Origin: Prinsepia uniflora
Taxonomy: Eukaryota; Streptophyta; Magnoliopsida; Rosales; Rosaceae
Assembly (NCBI GenBank): GCA_032719365.1
Contig: CM064874.1
Coordinates: 29,994,716 to 30,058,715, forward strand
Direction: 5' to 3'
DNA: 64,000 bases
Shown: positions 31,644 to 42,554 of the stretch, in pieces
Numbering within the stretch: position 1 is the stretch's first letter
Layout: each line of letters opens with the position of its first letter
Notes under the pieces: model-generated
Told to the model about the DNA's origin: nothing
The model's input: the letters and a program-made list of their open reading frames with translations, nothing else
The model's database searches: none
Translations under genes and position numbers: made by a program

Positions 31644-33320
31644 TGTAACGACCCGTCCCGAATTCCGGGATTAGTTTAGTGACTAATCTTGATTAGCGAG
31701 GTTGAACGGTGGTTAGTAGGGCGGAATCGGACAAAATGTGCAAAATGACCGTTTTGCCCCTGGTCGTGGGAAAAATGTTGACTTTTTGTTCGGGCGGTCA
31801 AATGGACTTTGACCGATGACCGTGACGTAGTTCGGGACGTCACGAGTTCATAGACTGGCAGCACGTTCGATTCCGACATTCGTAGAGAAAGTTATGGTGT
31901 TCGGAAATGTTTTATATGGATTATGGTTGTGATTGTGTGATGTTGATTTGGTTGTTGGTAAATTGTACGGTTTCACGTATTTCGAGGCGATTTACGTGCT
32001 TGCACGTAAATCGAGGTTTTCCGGTTTTACATGGATTTTCCATATTTATGACTTGGATATAATGTGATGAAATGGTTTTGAAATTGGAAATATGAACTCG
32101 GGCTTGAGGCCCAATTATGTTGGAAATTTCGGACTTGGAGTCTATTTGAATATCGGGCCGGGGGCCCAGTTGGTTAATGAAATCGGGCCAGGGGCCCAGT
32201 TGGTATAAAATCGGGCTGAGACCCATTTGAGTTATGTTATCGGGCCAGGGGCCCAGTTGATTTGTGAATTCGGGCCGTGGGCCCAGTGGGTTTATAAGTC
32301 GGGCTGCGGGCCCAGTTGGTTTACAAATCGGGCCGTGGGCCCAGTGGTTCATAAAATCGGGCATAAGGCCCAGTTGGATAATAAATGTGATTTCGGGTCA
32401 GGGACCCTATATTTAATAATTGTGATTTTGGGTCAAGGACCCTAAATGGAATTATGTGGTTTTATGGAAATTTCGGGCAGGGCCCAATGGTAATAATGTG
32501 ATAAAAGGATTAATAAAACTGTTTTCCATATACCATCTGGATACAAGGATATATGATGGTCTCCTCCAGATGTCTGGGACACTGGGGAAGTCACGGTGCA
32601 TTGCCTGCGAGGGGTCATTATACGGAGCAGCCGGACCGTATGATGACTCAGGAGCAGGATTGCTATGATTGACGTAAGGGACGTCAGACATCAGGGATGT
32701 CAGATATATGGACCCGGAGAGACCCCGGGCAGCACGCGTAGCTTATGAAACCGTGAGACATGACGTCAGGACGTCTAGCATCAGGGATGCTGGTGATGGT
32801 AATGGTAAAATACGAATTAATGAAATGGTTTTCCGGGTGGATTTATGATTGTGTGATTTTAATGAATTAATGTTCATTTATGGTAGTGGGTGGTGACCCA
32901 CATGGTCGTATATGTATGGTGGTGGTATTCCACGGTTTTGGGCTGAGTTCCCACACTTGGTTTTTGGTTAACGGTTTTTGGGCTAAGGCTCTAATGGCTC
33001 GGTTGAGCAAACGTTTTGGTTACTGGTTTTGGTGGCATGCATACGTTTTTATTGGAGGGCATAAATGTCTTATAAATGTATTTGATGAACTTATTGGTTT
33101 TGTCCACTCACAGCTTTTGGTTTTAATGCCCTTCAGGTTGATTACGGATGCGATTGTAGCAGAGACTGGGACATCGCACACCTCCTCCATCGATCCTTGC
33201 GCACTCTGGAAGCCCCGTTTGGGCAGTGGTTCGTGGTTATCCCTTGTCTGACACCCCTTGTTGGATGGGAGCAGGGCACATTCCACGGTAATCTCGGGGG
33301 GATTGGGATGGGTCCTGTCA
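31644..33320 (+). repeat. Element 3 5' LTR (1.57-kb internal deletion)
   Basis: 31644-31906 matches 36488-36750 and 31907-33320 matches 38323-39737 (one 1-bp indel). Bases corresponding to 36751-38322 are absent, with AA shared at the junction. The deletion removes the second LTR-start unit, the GACAnnTGTC palindrome, the GCGCGTG hairpin and the CTGTGAGTG arm. The acceptor-side arm GTCCACTCACAG remains at 33102-33113. Confidence 0.96.
32100..32485 (+). repeat. Array of about twelve GGGCY..RGCCC mini-palindromes in Element 3 5' LTR
   Basis: Units recur about every 30 bp, mostly separated by AGTTGG-type text. Examples are GGGCTTGAGGCCC (32100), GGGCCGGGGGCCC, GGGCCAGGGGCCC, GGGCTGAGACCC, GGGCCGTGGGCCC and, near the end, GGGTCAGGGACCC and GGGTCAAGGACCC. 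The GGGCC/GGCCC and GGGTC/GACCC types differ in both arms together. The array is repeated in the 3' LTR at 38516-38901. Confidence 0.92.
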
Positions 33321-33323
33321 ACT

Positions 33324-33335
33324 TGGTATCAGAGC
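33324..33335 (+). other. Primer binding site of Element 3 (initiator Met tRNA)
   Basis: TGGTATCAGAGC lies four bases after the 5' LTR end (33320) and is complementary to the initiator Met tRNA 3' end. Confidence 0.96.
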
Positions 33336-35454
33336 ACGGTTGCTCTATTTGTGCGCGCAGGTCGAGGGTGTGATGTCTCTTTGGGCTGCAATTCGTTATC
33401 AACCTGATAGATAGTGTTTGGGTTTGGATAGTGGATGGAGTGCGATTGGCCCGATACGCCGTGCGTTAATGTGATTCGACCCAAGCGGGGTTGATTGGGG
33501 TGAACTGGTATAGTGGGACCGTCGGTTCGGTCATGAGATATTGGATTGTTGTGTTGCTAGGTGCAGCCAGGTTCGGGGAACCTCATGTGAGTAATGGTCT
33601 AAAATGTGAACCCTTGTGGTGGTTTCTAGTGTGAGGGATGTTGGTTCATCGGAGTTGGCCGATGACCTAGTGGTGGAACCCACGTTGATGGGATGGTAGG
33701 ATTGGATTTGACGTCTATTCGATGTCTAGACCGCGGGGTCGGTCAGGTTGTGGATTTTATATTACGGAGAGCTGTTTGGTTCGGTTGAACCATAGGGTGT
33801 GATTGTGGAACCCTAATACTAAAAAGGTAAACCTTAATTGTGACTAGTGGATGAGAACCTGTGCTGCGACGAGCGGTTGAGGTCATGGATGACCATGTGG
33901 ATAACTCTAGTGAGTCTTGTCAGAATTATGAGATCCGATCTACGGATACGGTTCTGAGATAAATTATGGAATCCCGTGTTGGATCGGGTATTAGTGTGAG
34001 GTATGGATGCGGATCTCGATAGCAAGGACAGTTAGTCGGAAGTCATATGGAGATGACTGGCTATCGAGGGTAATTAGTGTGGTTCTGATACTTGGGGATC
34101 AGGGGACGTTCGGGGAACGTTCATTTTCCTGATGTGGATTGTCAGAATAGTGGTACCCATAGTCGTTCGGTACGGGATCGTCGTTCCGTATGAACGGAGA
34201 TCCAGGGTTGTCGTATTTGCACACGGTGTGCAGTATGGATGTTTGCGGGGTTGGTACTTTTGTGCTGATGCTAGTATGGATGCCTGTGTGCTGATACTAG
34301 TGTTGTTGATAGAGTGTTGGTGCTGGTACTAGCGCTGGTGCTAGTGTCGGTAATGGTGTTGACGATGAGCCACAAATTGGGGTATGACTCCGTCATGATG
34401 AACATATGTTCGGTCTTTGAGATTCGGTAGTGGTTGAGGGATGGACTGGATGGGATCCAGTTAAGATTGTGCTGTGTTGGGATAAGTTCCAATAGTGGTG
34501 AGATAACCAGTAAGGAGTGGATTAAAAAGGGTATAATTGAGACTTGAGTAATCTTGGGATGACGTCCCCTACGTCATGATAATTGGTGGATTTGGGGGAG
34601 TTGTTGGCAACTCCAAAATTTGTGCGATTTTATGTTTTTAAATATCCCTAAAATGTACGTGGAAATGATTAAAACTGGAAAAGACGAGGAAAACCATTAG
34701 TGGTATAAGGTAGGAATTTGTAATTGAGAACTTGGGAAACCGAGTGTCGAACCGGTAAAGGTCGGGATGTGCGAACAGAACAATAACGGATTGATTGTGG
34801 ACACGGGGTTGTCCAAGTGAATTGAGGAGGTAGGAAGTCTAGTGGTTGGACTTGACGTCTTGTTGGGAGCATGTCTGTTTCCAACATGGTTGGAACCTTA
34901 GTGTCGAGGAGAGTTGTGATTGGGGAACGAGAGTGGTGCTCGTTTTTGGTGATTGGTATTCCGAAGTCATTGGGGTTGACTTCTTGCTTTCTGCCCTGGC
35001 AGACGTTGACTGTAGTTACCAGTACGTTGAGCGTGTATTGGTTGGTGAGCCCATGTGTGTTGTGAGGTCCTTAGGAGGAACTACGTGTTCGAAATTAGGT
35101 AAACGAGATGTTTCATTTTCTGGTTGGTGGCAGACGATGTTGGGGTACATGGCGTGGTGAGTGCAGTGAGTTTTGTCGCATCCACGTAGGATGAGTATTG
35201 GTGTCATTATTTTGGATCATCCTTGGTTTTCCTAGGTGGAATGACAAGGATCGATACGAACTTGGGTATGTGAGTCGTAATGACGGAATTGAACTTCTTT
35301 TCGAAGTGGGGCCCGTACGGTATTCTACTCAGGTGAATAGGTTTTCGATGTAGTCGAATTTTGTCAACCTTAGACGTGTGGAGGTCGGATTGGCTTCCCT
35401 ATGAAGTCAATTGGAGGTATCAAACGGGTAATTGGTTTTGGTGTGTCTTGGTAC

Positions 35455-35650
35455 ATGTGATGAGATTTCGGGATTTGGAATCGAATTTCTGGGTGACGAT
35501 TCAGGATTCGATTTTGAAACTTGAAAGTATATTTCCGGATTTGGGTACGGAATGGTTGTTCCAAATGCTAGCTTACGGAATAATGATTTCGGATTCGGAT
35601 TTGGAAATGAGTTAAACTGTGATGTCTGGGTTTGGATCCGGGATTTCTTA
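35455..35650 (+). repeat. LTR-1-like fragment captured inside Element 3
   Basis: It shares an ordered series of blocks with 1395-1545 of LTR-1: tttcgg.atttggaatcgaa, gggtgacgattc.ggattcgatt, ttgggt.cggaatggtt.ttcc, and atgctagcttacggaat.atg. No LTR termini are present, so it is an internal piece of an LTR rather than an insertion. Confidence 0.8.
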
Positions 35651-36397
35651 CGAAATTGAGGATTTGGATTCGGAATTGGAACTAGATGTTGGGTGGAGTT
35701 TCGTTTTGTCTCATGCTGGATTGGGCAAACGTACTCCATTATTGGAACGCGTTCGGCTATGACCTAGGTGGTTGTAGTCTGGTTATTAGGTAGATGTGTG
35801 TACTTCGTACATGGTTCGAGGTACAATACCTTGTAGACTTGTGATGTCTAGTTACGTTATACGGGATATACCCGAGGTGTGTCGGTGAACGTGTTGGTAG
35901 TCGGATTGGTTCCGATACCATGGGATTGGTTGTGGACCGGACATTACTATGCAATGGGTCATGGTGATTCCGATGTGTTTAATTACACACAGGTTGTGTG
36001 AAAGGCCGGTAAATGTTTACTAAGTCAAGTACGTTGGTGGCATGTGTAGCCACTAGTGAGTCTAGTGTCAGTTTTCGACTGACAACAACTGTGTGGTGAC
36101 AGTTTGTCAGGATGTGTCAACATAGATTGTTGAGTGGGGTCAGCTGACTCCTAGTGGGAGTGGGAAAGGAACCGTCGAGTTGTTGCGTCAACGAGAGGGT
36201 TGATTTGACAAGTGGTGTCAAATTCGAAACAAGTAGTTTCAGTCATTCGACGGGGTCGAATGTAGTCGTTGCGTTTTGAGTATTAGTGGTACGTAGAGTG
36301 CAGACAAGTTTTGCCTGGTTAGTTGGTGTACGGGTGTACACGTGTTGTGTGGTCGATTCCACTTTCCACGGGGTGTTTGTGGAATCAGGGTAATCGA

Positions 36398-36487
36398 GTT
36401 TCGAGAGCGAAACTTTTTAAGGAGGGAAGTACGTTGAGTTTAGATCGGTTGGAATTTCGAGGACGAAATTTATTAAGGAGGGAAGAT
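36398..36487 (+). other. Duplicated hairpin plus polypurine tract upstream of Element 3 3' LTR
   Basis: Module 1: hairpin GTTTCG AGAG CGAAAC (36398-36413), then AAGGAGGGAAG (36419-36429). Module 2: hairpin AATTTCG AGGA CGAAATT (36453-36470), then AAGGAGGGAAGA (36475-36486). Only module 2 abuts the LTR and is expected to act as the PPT. Confidence 0.85.
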
Positions 36488-36559
36488 TGTAACGACCCGT
36501 CCCGAATTCCGGGATTAGTTTAGTGACTAATCTTGATTAGCGAGGTTGAACGGTGGTTA

Positions 36560-36920
36560 GTAGGGCGGAATCGGATAAAATGTGCAAAATGACCGTTTTG
36601 CCCCTGGTCGTGGGCAAAATATTGACTTTTTGTTCGGGCGGTCAAATGGACTTTGACCGATGACCGTGACGTAGTTCGGGACGTCACGAGTTCATAGACT
36701 GGCGGCACGTTCGATTCCGACATTCGTAGAGAAAGTTATGGTGTTCGGAAGTTGAGGGGTATTTTGGTAATTTGGCTTATTAGGGGCCAAATGTTGACTT
36801 TTTGATCGGGAGGTCCGATGGGCGAGGGCCAAGGACCGTTACGTAGGTATCGTCGATACGAATCCAACGACAGGCGGCATGCCGAAATCGGAGATCCGAC
36901 GACGACGTTATGGTCAAGGA
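36560..36920 (+). repeat. Two-unit diverged repeat at the start of the LTR
   Basis: Each unit reads, with variation: AAAATgTTGACTTTTT, a GGTC....TGG block, GACCGT.ACGTAG, GACAGGCGGCA.G, TTCGGA and a final GTTATGG. Unit 1 is about 36560-36780 and unit 2 about 36781-36920. The same doubling is visible in LTR-8 (53220-53575), Element A 3' LTR (9560-9900) and Element 2 (15820-16140). Confidence 0.75.
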
Positions 36921-37933
36921 AACGAACTAACGAACCGAGGCCGGGATTAAAATAATAATATAATAATAAATAGTGACCGTTGACTGTGCACATCCGGATG
37001 AGTGACAAGTGTCACCCATCCCTTGTTTCCAGCTCCATGTTTCCCTCCCAACACCATCATTACAACATCATCATTCCTTATCCACCATTATCCTTCCTTT
37101 TCCTTTGTTTTTCTTTCAAACCGTGCATGATTTAGGGAGAGTATGAACTGGGAGAATTGGCTCCCTTCTTCTGCTGTTCTTGTGAGAAAATGGGAGACTA
37201 TGTTGATTGAATTAACGGGGAAACACGAGGGGTTGTGAGGGTGTCGAATTTTGGATTTTGGATTTCGGGAAAATTGGGGGGAAAATTCGAATACTGGGAA
37301 TTGGGCTGTGATGATCGAATTGGAGGTTACAAACATCTTCCTGAGGTTGTGACGAGTCGATCCACATCAAAAACGAGAAGGATTGGTGCCGTTTTGGCTC
37401 TGATCGAGCTTGGTGACAGAGGAAGAAATCGAGGCTGAGTCGTGGAGTTTGGGGCTGTGATTGACTCAATTGTTGTGGGGAAATGATTTCTCATGATCCC
37501 ACGATGCTTCTGGGATCATCAATTGAAGGAAACCGGCTGAGATCGATGAAACTCCATGGTTGCACAGTGGACGGTGTTCATACTTGAGTCGTGATCATTT
37601 ACTGATCAAACGACGAAATTGATGTGGGGGAATTGTTCCTCGTGGTCCACTGATGCTGGTTGAACCAATTTGGGGAAATCAATCGAGATTGAAGGAATCC
37701 CATGATTGAACAGTGACCGGGTGTTCTTCGTGGATCATCATCGAATCGTGGGAATCTGGGTAAGGATTTGTGTAATTGAGTTTACAGACTTATAATTGGA
37801 CTAAAAACGAGGCTAATGGATTGATCAATTGAAGGAATTAGGATCGAATTGGCAGGATTGGAACCGGGTTGTGTCGCGGGTGAATTGGACCCGTTTACCA
37901 GACAAACGGGTTGGGCTGGTGACACTGTAGCAG

Positions 37934-37952
37934 GCGCGTGAGTTTCACGCGC
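37934..37952. repeat. GCGCGTG hairpin in Element 3 3' LTR
   Basis: GCGCGTGA and TCACGCGC are eight-base arms around GTT, preceded by GACACTGTAGCAG. A second pair of GCGCGTG motifs follows at about 37976 and 37986. Confidence 0.85.
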
Positions 37953-38515
37953 AGCCACTCACGGCGGCGCGTGGCGGCGCGTGGACACGAATCTCGAGGT
38001 GAGGTCAACATGACTTCTGTCCCATTTAATGTAACGGACATTTTGGAATTGGTTTCGTGTCGATCGGACACCGTCTCGATATTGTTCGGGATGTCCGAAG
38101 GTTTTAAATTAAGTTTAAAAATAAGTAAAAATTCGGGAAAATTACGGGACTTTGATAGGATGTTAATGATGAGGTTAGTAACCCTCTAATGTGATTTGGA
38201 CAGGATTGGGAGTCCCGGTGATAGTGGTGTGGCCCGGGAGGGCCGGTGGCACGCGTATCGAGGCACACGGTTAAAACGGTCTGTGAGTGAACTTTGGTTT
38301 TATAAATTCTATGCATGCTTAAATGTTTTATATGGATTATGGTTGTGATTGTGTGATGTTGATTTGGTTGTTGGTAAATTGTACGGTTTCACGTATTTCG
38401 AGGCGATTTACGTGCTTGCACGTAAATCGAGGTTTTCCGGTTTTACATGGATTTTCCATATTTATGACTTGGATATAATGTGATGAAATGGTTTTGAAAT
38501 TGGAAATATGAACTC

Positions 38516-38901
38516 GGGCTTGAGGCCCAATTATGTTGGAAATTTCGGACTTGGAGTCCATTTGAATATCGGGCCGGGGGCCCAGTTGGTTAATGAAATC
38601 GGGCCAGGGGCCCAGTTGGTATAAAATCGGGCTGAGACCCATTTGAGTTATGTTATCGGGCCAGGGGCCCAGTTGATTTGTGAATTCGGGCCGTGGGCCC
38701 AATGGGTTTATAAGTCGGGCTGCGGGCCCAGTTGGTTTACAAATCGGGCCGTGGGCCCAGTGGTTCATAAAATCGGGCATGAGGCCCAGTTGGATAATAA
38801 ATGTGATTTCGGGTCAGGGACCCTATATTTAATAATTGTGATTTTGGGTCAAGGACCCTAAATGGAATTATGTGGTTTTATGGAAATTTCGGGCAGGGCC
38901 C
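38516..38901 (+). repeat. GGGCY..RGCCC mini-palindrome array in Element 3 3' LTR
   Basis: Same array as 32100-32485 with only a few substitutions (for example gggcatgaggccc instead of gggcataaggccc). It lies between the two inverted-repeat arms of this LTR. Confidence 0.92.
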
Positions 38902-39742
38902 AATGGTAATAATGTGATAAAAGGATTAATAAAACTGTTTTCCATATACCATCTGGATACAAGGATATATGATGGTCTCCTCCAGATGTCTGGGACACTT
39001 GGGAAGTCACGGTGCATTGCCTGCGAGGGGTCATTATACGGAGCAGCCGGACCGTATGATGACTCAGGAGCAGGATTGCTATGATTGACGTCAGGGACGT
39101 CAGACATCAGGGATGTCAGATATATGGACCCGGAGAGACCCCGGGCAGCACGCGTAGCTTATGAAACCGTGAGACATGACGTCAGGGACGTCTAGCATCA
39201 GGGATGCTGGTGATGGTAATGGTAAAATACGAATTAATGAAATGGCTTTCCGGGTGGATTTATGATTGTGTGATTTTAATGAATTAATGTTCATTTATGG
39301 TAGTGGGTGGTGACCCACATGGTCGTATATGTATGGTGGTGGTATTCCACGGTTTTGGGCTGAGTTCCCACACTTGGTTTTTGGTTAACGGTTTTTGGGC
39401 TAAGGCCCTAATGGCTCGGTTGAGCAAACGTTTTGGTTACTGGTTTTGGTGGCATGCATACGTTTTTATTGGAGGGCATAAATGTCTTATAAATGTATTT
39501 GATGAACTTATTGGTTTTGTCCACTCACAGATTTTGGTTTTAATGCCCTTCAGGTTGATTACAGATGCGATTGCAGCAGAGACTGGGACATTGCACACCT
39601 CCTCCATCGATCCTTGCGCACTCTGGAAGCCCCGTTTGGGCAGTGGTTCGTGGTTATCCCTTGTCTGAAACCCCTTGTTGGACGGGAGAAGGGCACATTC
39701 CACGGTAATCCCGGGGGGATTGGGATGGGTCCTGTCAAAAGG

Positions 39743-41431
39743 GGTGCCACGTGGTAGTGTGTCAGAGAACTGTCAGAAGTGTCAGGGACACATGGCACCA
39801 ATCAGGGAGTGCCATGTGTCAGGGACACATCAGCTTGACGTCATGATGACGTCAGCCGTTGACCAGCATTGGCTAGCGCGACCAACGTTGATCAGACTTT
39901 GATCGGCTCGTGGGGGTGCGTCGAGGTGAATTTCGAGGTCAAACTGGTTTTATTTGAAAGGTTTCGATGGTCTGAATCCAATGGTGGTGGTTTTAGGTCA
40001 ATCAGAGATAATTTGATAGGTCATTTAGAGGTTTTTAACCTCAAGAAATATGTTCGGAATGCGTTTTTAGTATCCAGCTTTGTGAGGGTTTAGTGTATGA
40101 ACTTGTATAGAACATTATTGACCCTCGGATATGATTTGTACAGGCTCGAAGACTTTGGACTAGCTGGGTGTGAGATTACGGTGCAGATATTGAGTGCGCA
40201 GTTTGGACCGAGCGTGAGTGGACTTTTCTTTTATAACTGCAAGTCATGCATAAATATTTTAAATGCTTTATTATATGATTTAAGTTGAAATGATTTGATA
40301 TCTTATTTGATGATGTTGCGGATTTAATCATCGGTTTATGAACTGTTTTACGGATTTTCGTGAATATGAGATTTTGGGCTTGAGACTCGGTTAATTAATT
40401 ATTTGACTTAGATTTAGAGTCAAACGGGAATTTGAAAGAAATGTTGCATTTTAACAGAATTTGAATGTTGATCTAGCATGATCGGTTTGGATAAATTGAG
40501 ATTTATAAATGTGTGCTGGACACTTTTTTCAGATGGTTTTTTGTGGAAATGACATGTGAGAGTTATGTCTCGGGCATAGGCTCAATTGAATAGAATTTGA
40601 CTCGATCTGAGACATAAACGGTTTAAAAATGATTTTAAATGTATTTTGTTACTGTTCCACATATACCATCCTGGTGAGTTGGATTGTCTCTTCCAGACAT
40701 AAAGGATCCTATAGTAGTCACGGTACACTACATGAAATGTGTAGCTCCGATGAGTGGCTCAGGTTCAGGAGTGTGAGATTATGATATCACCCTGGACGTG
40801 GTAGATCCAAGGAGGGCACCCCATTATGATATCACCTCGGACGTCGTTGAGTTGGATCCTGAGGAGGTACTCGGAGATGAGACCCTAAGTTGTACACTAA
40901 ACCCCATTATGAAATGTGTACCCTAAACCCTGGACATCGCGGATGTCGAGGATTGGTTATATTGTGTTTTATTGATATGTGTGTCCATATGTATATATAT
41001 ATATATATGTAAGATTAAACTGTTTTCATACATTTAGACTTAAATGCATGTATGTTTATAAAATAGAGGGGAAAATGTTATTATTTTTAAATTGTATTTC
41101 AAAAATACTTATTTTTGGTCTACTCACAGTTTGACTGTTTTATTGACCCTCTAGGCCGTGACGCAGAGGCAGGGGCTGATCCCGAGGAAGAGGCATAGAC
41201 AATACCGTTGTGCACCTGGACACCCTTCGGAGTAGGTTTTGGTACTTTTGTTGTACTAACATGTATGCTCGATTATGTAGATATACTTATCCCTTTTCTG
41301 ACAATGTTGTAGTTGAACTCTATTTACTTTTGAACCCATAAAGAATATTTTCGGTATTTTGAGTATGATTGTTAGACGGAAGCAGGGCACATCCCACGAT
41401 AATCCCAGGGGGATCAGGATGGGTCATATTA
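39743..41431 (+). repeat. Element 4 5' LTR, right part
   Basis: It resumes after Element 3 with more ACGT motifs (39745-39890), the arm GTGAGTGGAC (40214-40223), paired GATATCACC blocks (about 40775-40880), a (TA)n run near 40990, TGCATG (about 41044) and the arm GTCTACTCACAG (41118-41129). It ends GGATGGGTCATATTA, the decayed equivalent of the 3' LTR's GGATGGGTCCTTTCA. Confidence 0.9.
40990..41009. repeat. Short (TA)n microsatellite
   Basis: About nine TA dinucleotides inside the Element 4 5' LTR. The 3' LTR has only a short version at about 52886. Confidence 0.8.
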
Positions 41432-41434
41432 GCT

Positions 41435-41446
41435 TGGTATCAAAAC
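41435..41446 (+). other. Decayed primer binding site of Element 4
   Basis: TGGTATCAAAAC starts four bases after the LTR. It differs from the initiator-Met-tRNA-complementary TGGTATCAGAGC at two positions, both G to A, consistent with age. Confidence 0.85.
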
Positions 41447-41522
41447 ATTAGGTAGCAGTCTGTACTTTGTACATTGACTTGCTTAATATGTCGTACTAAT
41501 TTATGCCTCTTAACAGATAAAC

Positions 41523-42500
41523 ATGCCTCCGAGACGAGTGCCCCTTCCATGGTCTTATGACGATCTTGTTAGAGACTTAGAGAGTGTTAGCATAAAGAGA
41601 GCTCAGCGCTTGGGGGCTACTACATTTAGTGGTGGGTCCGACCCTGAGGAAGCCCACTAGTGGATTACTTGGATCGAGCGTATCTTTGCGGTTATGCAAT
41701 GCTCTCCAAAGGATTGAGTCCTGCTGAATACTTTCTTGTTGGACGGTGGTGCTTATTAGTGATGGTACACAGTGAAGATGTCCAGTTGGGATGTTCGAAT
41801 GGTGACATGGGAGGTCTTCAAAGAGAGTTTTCAGGAGTAGTAATACCCTCGCTCATTCTGTGACACCAGGGAGGCTGAGTTCTTATAGCTCCAACAGGGG
41901 AGCATGACAGTGACAAAGTAAGAGTAGAACGTCCAGATATTATCCCGCTTTGCTTCTGCATTTGTGAGCACTGAGGCCAACAAATTTGAGATGGGCCTCC
42001 AAGGGTAGTTACATGCCATGGTAATGGCAGGATCCTATGCTACATTGAGAGAGCTAACTGATGGGGCTGTGGGAATGGAGGACAGTTAGCCGGCCCAGTA
42101 GTAGTTTTTCGTTGATGTAAAATTGACCCGAAGGGAGGACATCCATTAGGCCCCAAAGGGAGGCCGTTTCAGTGGAGCATTGTCATCATCAGGTAGCGAT
42201 TGATTCGCCAGGTATGGGAGTACCCAGAAATTTAGCTTTAGGCCACAACAAACTTCTCAGATGAGTGGTACGTTAGTGGGGTCTACGGGTAGACAGAGGG
42301 TGTCGACCTGTCATACATATGGAGTGCCTGGCCACATCAGGAGAGAGTGCCCACAGATGACCGGTGGTAGCGATATCAGTCGGAGTGCAGCATAGCAGAA
42401 CCCGAGCACAACCACGACTTCAGATGCGACTAGTGACCGAGGGTATGGGGGAGCCAGAGGTGGATTCCAAGGATCATGAGGACGTGGTCAAATGTCTGGA
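41523..42500 (+). pseudogene. Element 4 gag (stop-containing)
   Basis: Gag forms the particle and binds the RNA. It starts at ATG 41523 (MPPRRVPLPW...), the first ATG after the PBS. A conserved gypsy Gag block reads FSGGSDPEEAH, stop, WITWIERIF (about 41627-41685), with TAG at the stop. The zinc knuckle CHTYGVPGHIRREC (about 42312-42353) has Tyr in place of the second Cys. The reading frame is broken several times between. The linker after it (about 42440-42550) resembles that at 3930 and 61990. The amount of damage fits an old copy. Confidence 0.75.
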
Positions 42501-42554
42501 CCACATGCCCGAGTGTTTTCGGTTACCCAGTAGGAGGCTAGAGCAGCCTCGGGA

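Larger units (their letters stand above)
33321..36487 (+). mobile_element. Element 3 internal region, apparently non-coding
   Basis: These 3.17 kb are free of recognisable Gag or Pol motifs; open frames are short and inconsistent. The plus strand is G/T-rich. The segment 35455-35650 resembles an LTR-1-type LTR and seems captured. The region ends with two hairpin-plus-purine modules before the 3' LTR. Proteins for mobility would have to come from another element. Confidence 0.75.
31644..39737 (+). mobile_element. Element 3: full-length LTR retrotransposon without recognisable coding, TSD AAAGG
   Basis: LTRs (31644-33320, 36488-39737) both start TGTAACGACCCGTCCCG and end GGTCCTGTCA. The duplication aaagg is perfect (31639-31643 and 39738-39742). 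A PBS and PPT are present. The shared LTR parts differ at roughly 20 positions in 1.68 kb by eye (about 1%), mostly C/T, so this is the youngest insertion visible. The 5' LTR lacks 1572 bp that the 3' LTR has. The internal 3.17 kb has no Gag or Pol motif, so the element is non-autonomous. It sits in Element 4's 5' LTR. Confidence 0.97.
36488..39737 (+). repeat. Element 3 3' LTR (full length, 3250 bp)
   Basis: TGTAACGACCCG...CCTGTCA. In order: a two-unit repeat (about 36560-36920), an A/T-rich run (36949-36972), a palindrome (36996-37021), a GCGCGTG hairpin (37934-37952), CTGTGAGTGAAC (38281-38292), TGCATGC (about 38312), the GGGCC array (38516-38901), GCATGCAT (about 39452), and GTCCACTCACAG (39519-39530). 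This is the best complete example of the shared LTR plan. Confidence 0.96.

Noticed and set aside
31921..32364. 147-residue open frame on the minus strand with repeated LGPWPDFINQ-like peptides, also at 38337-38780
   Set aside because: It is the antisense translation of the GGGCC mini-palindrome array; the repeats and openness follow from the array's composition. It has no start context or known domain, and it lies in an LTR.
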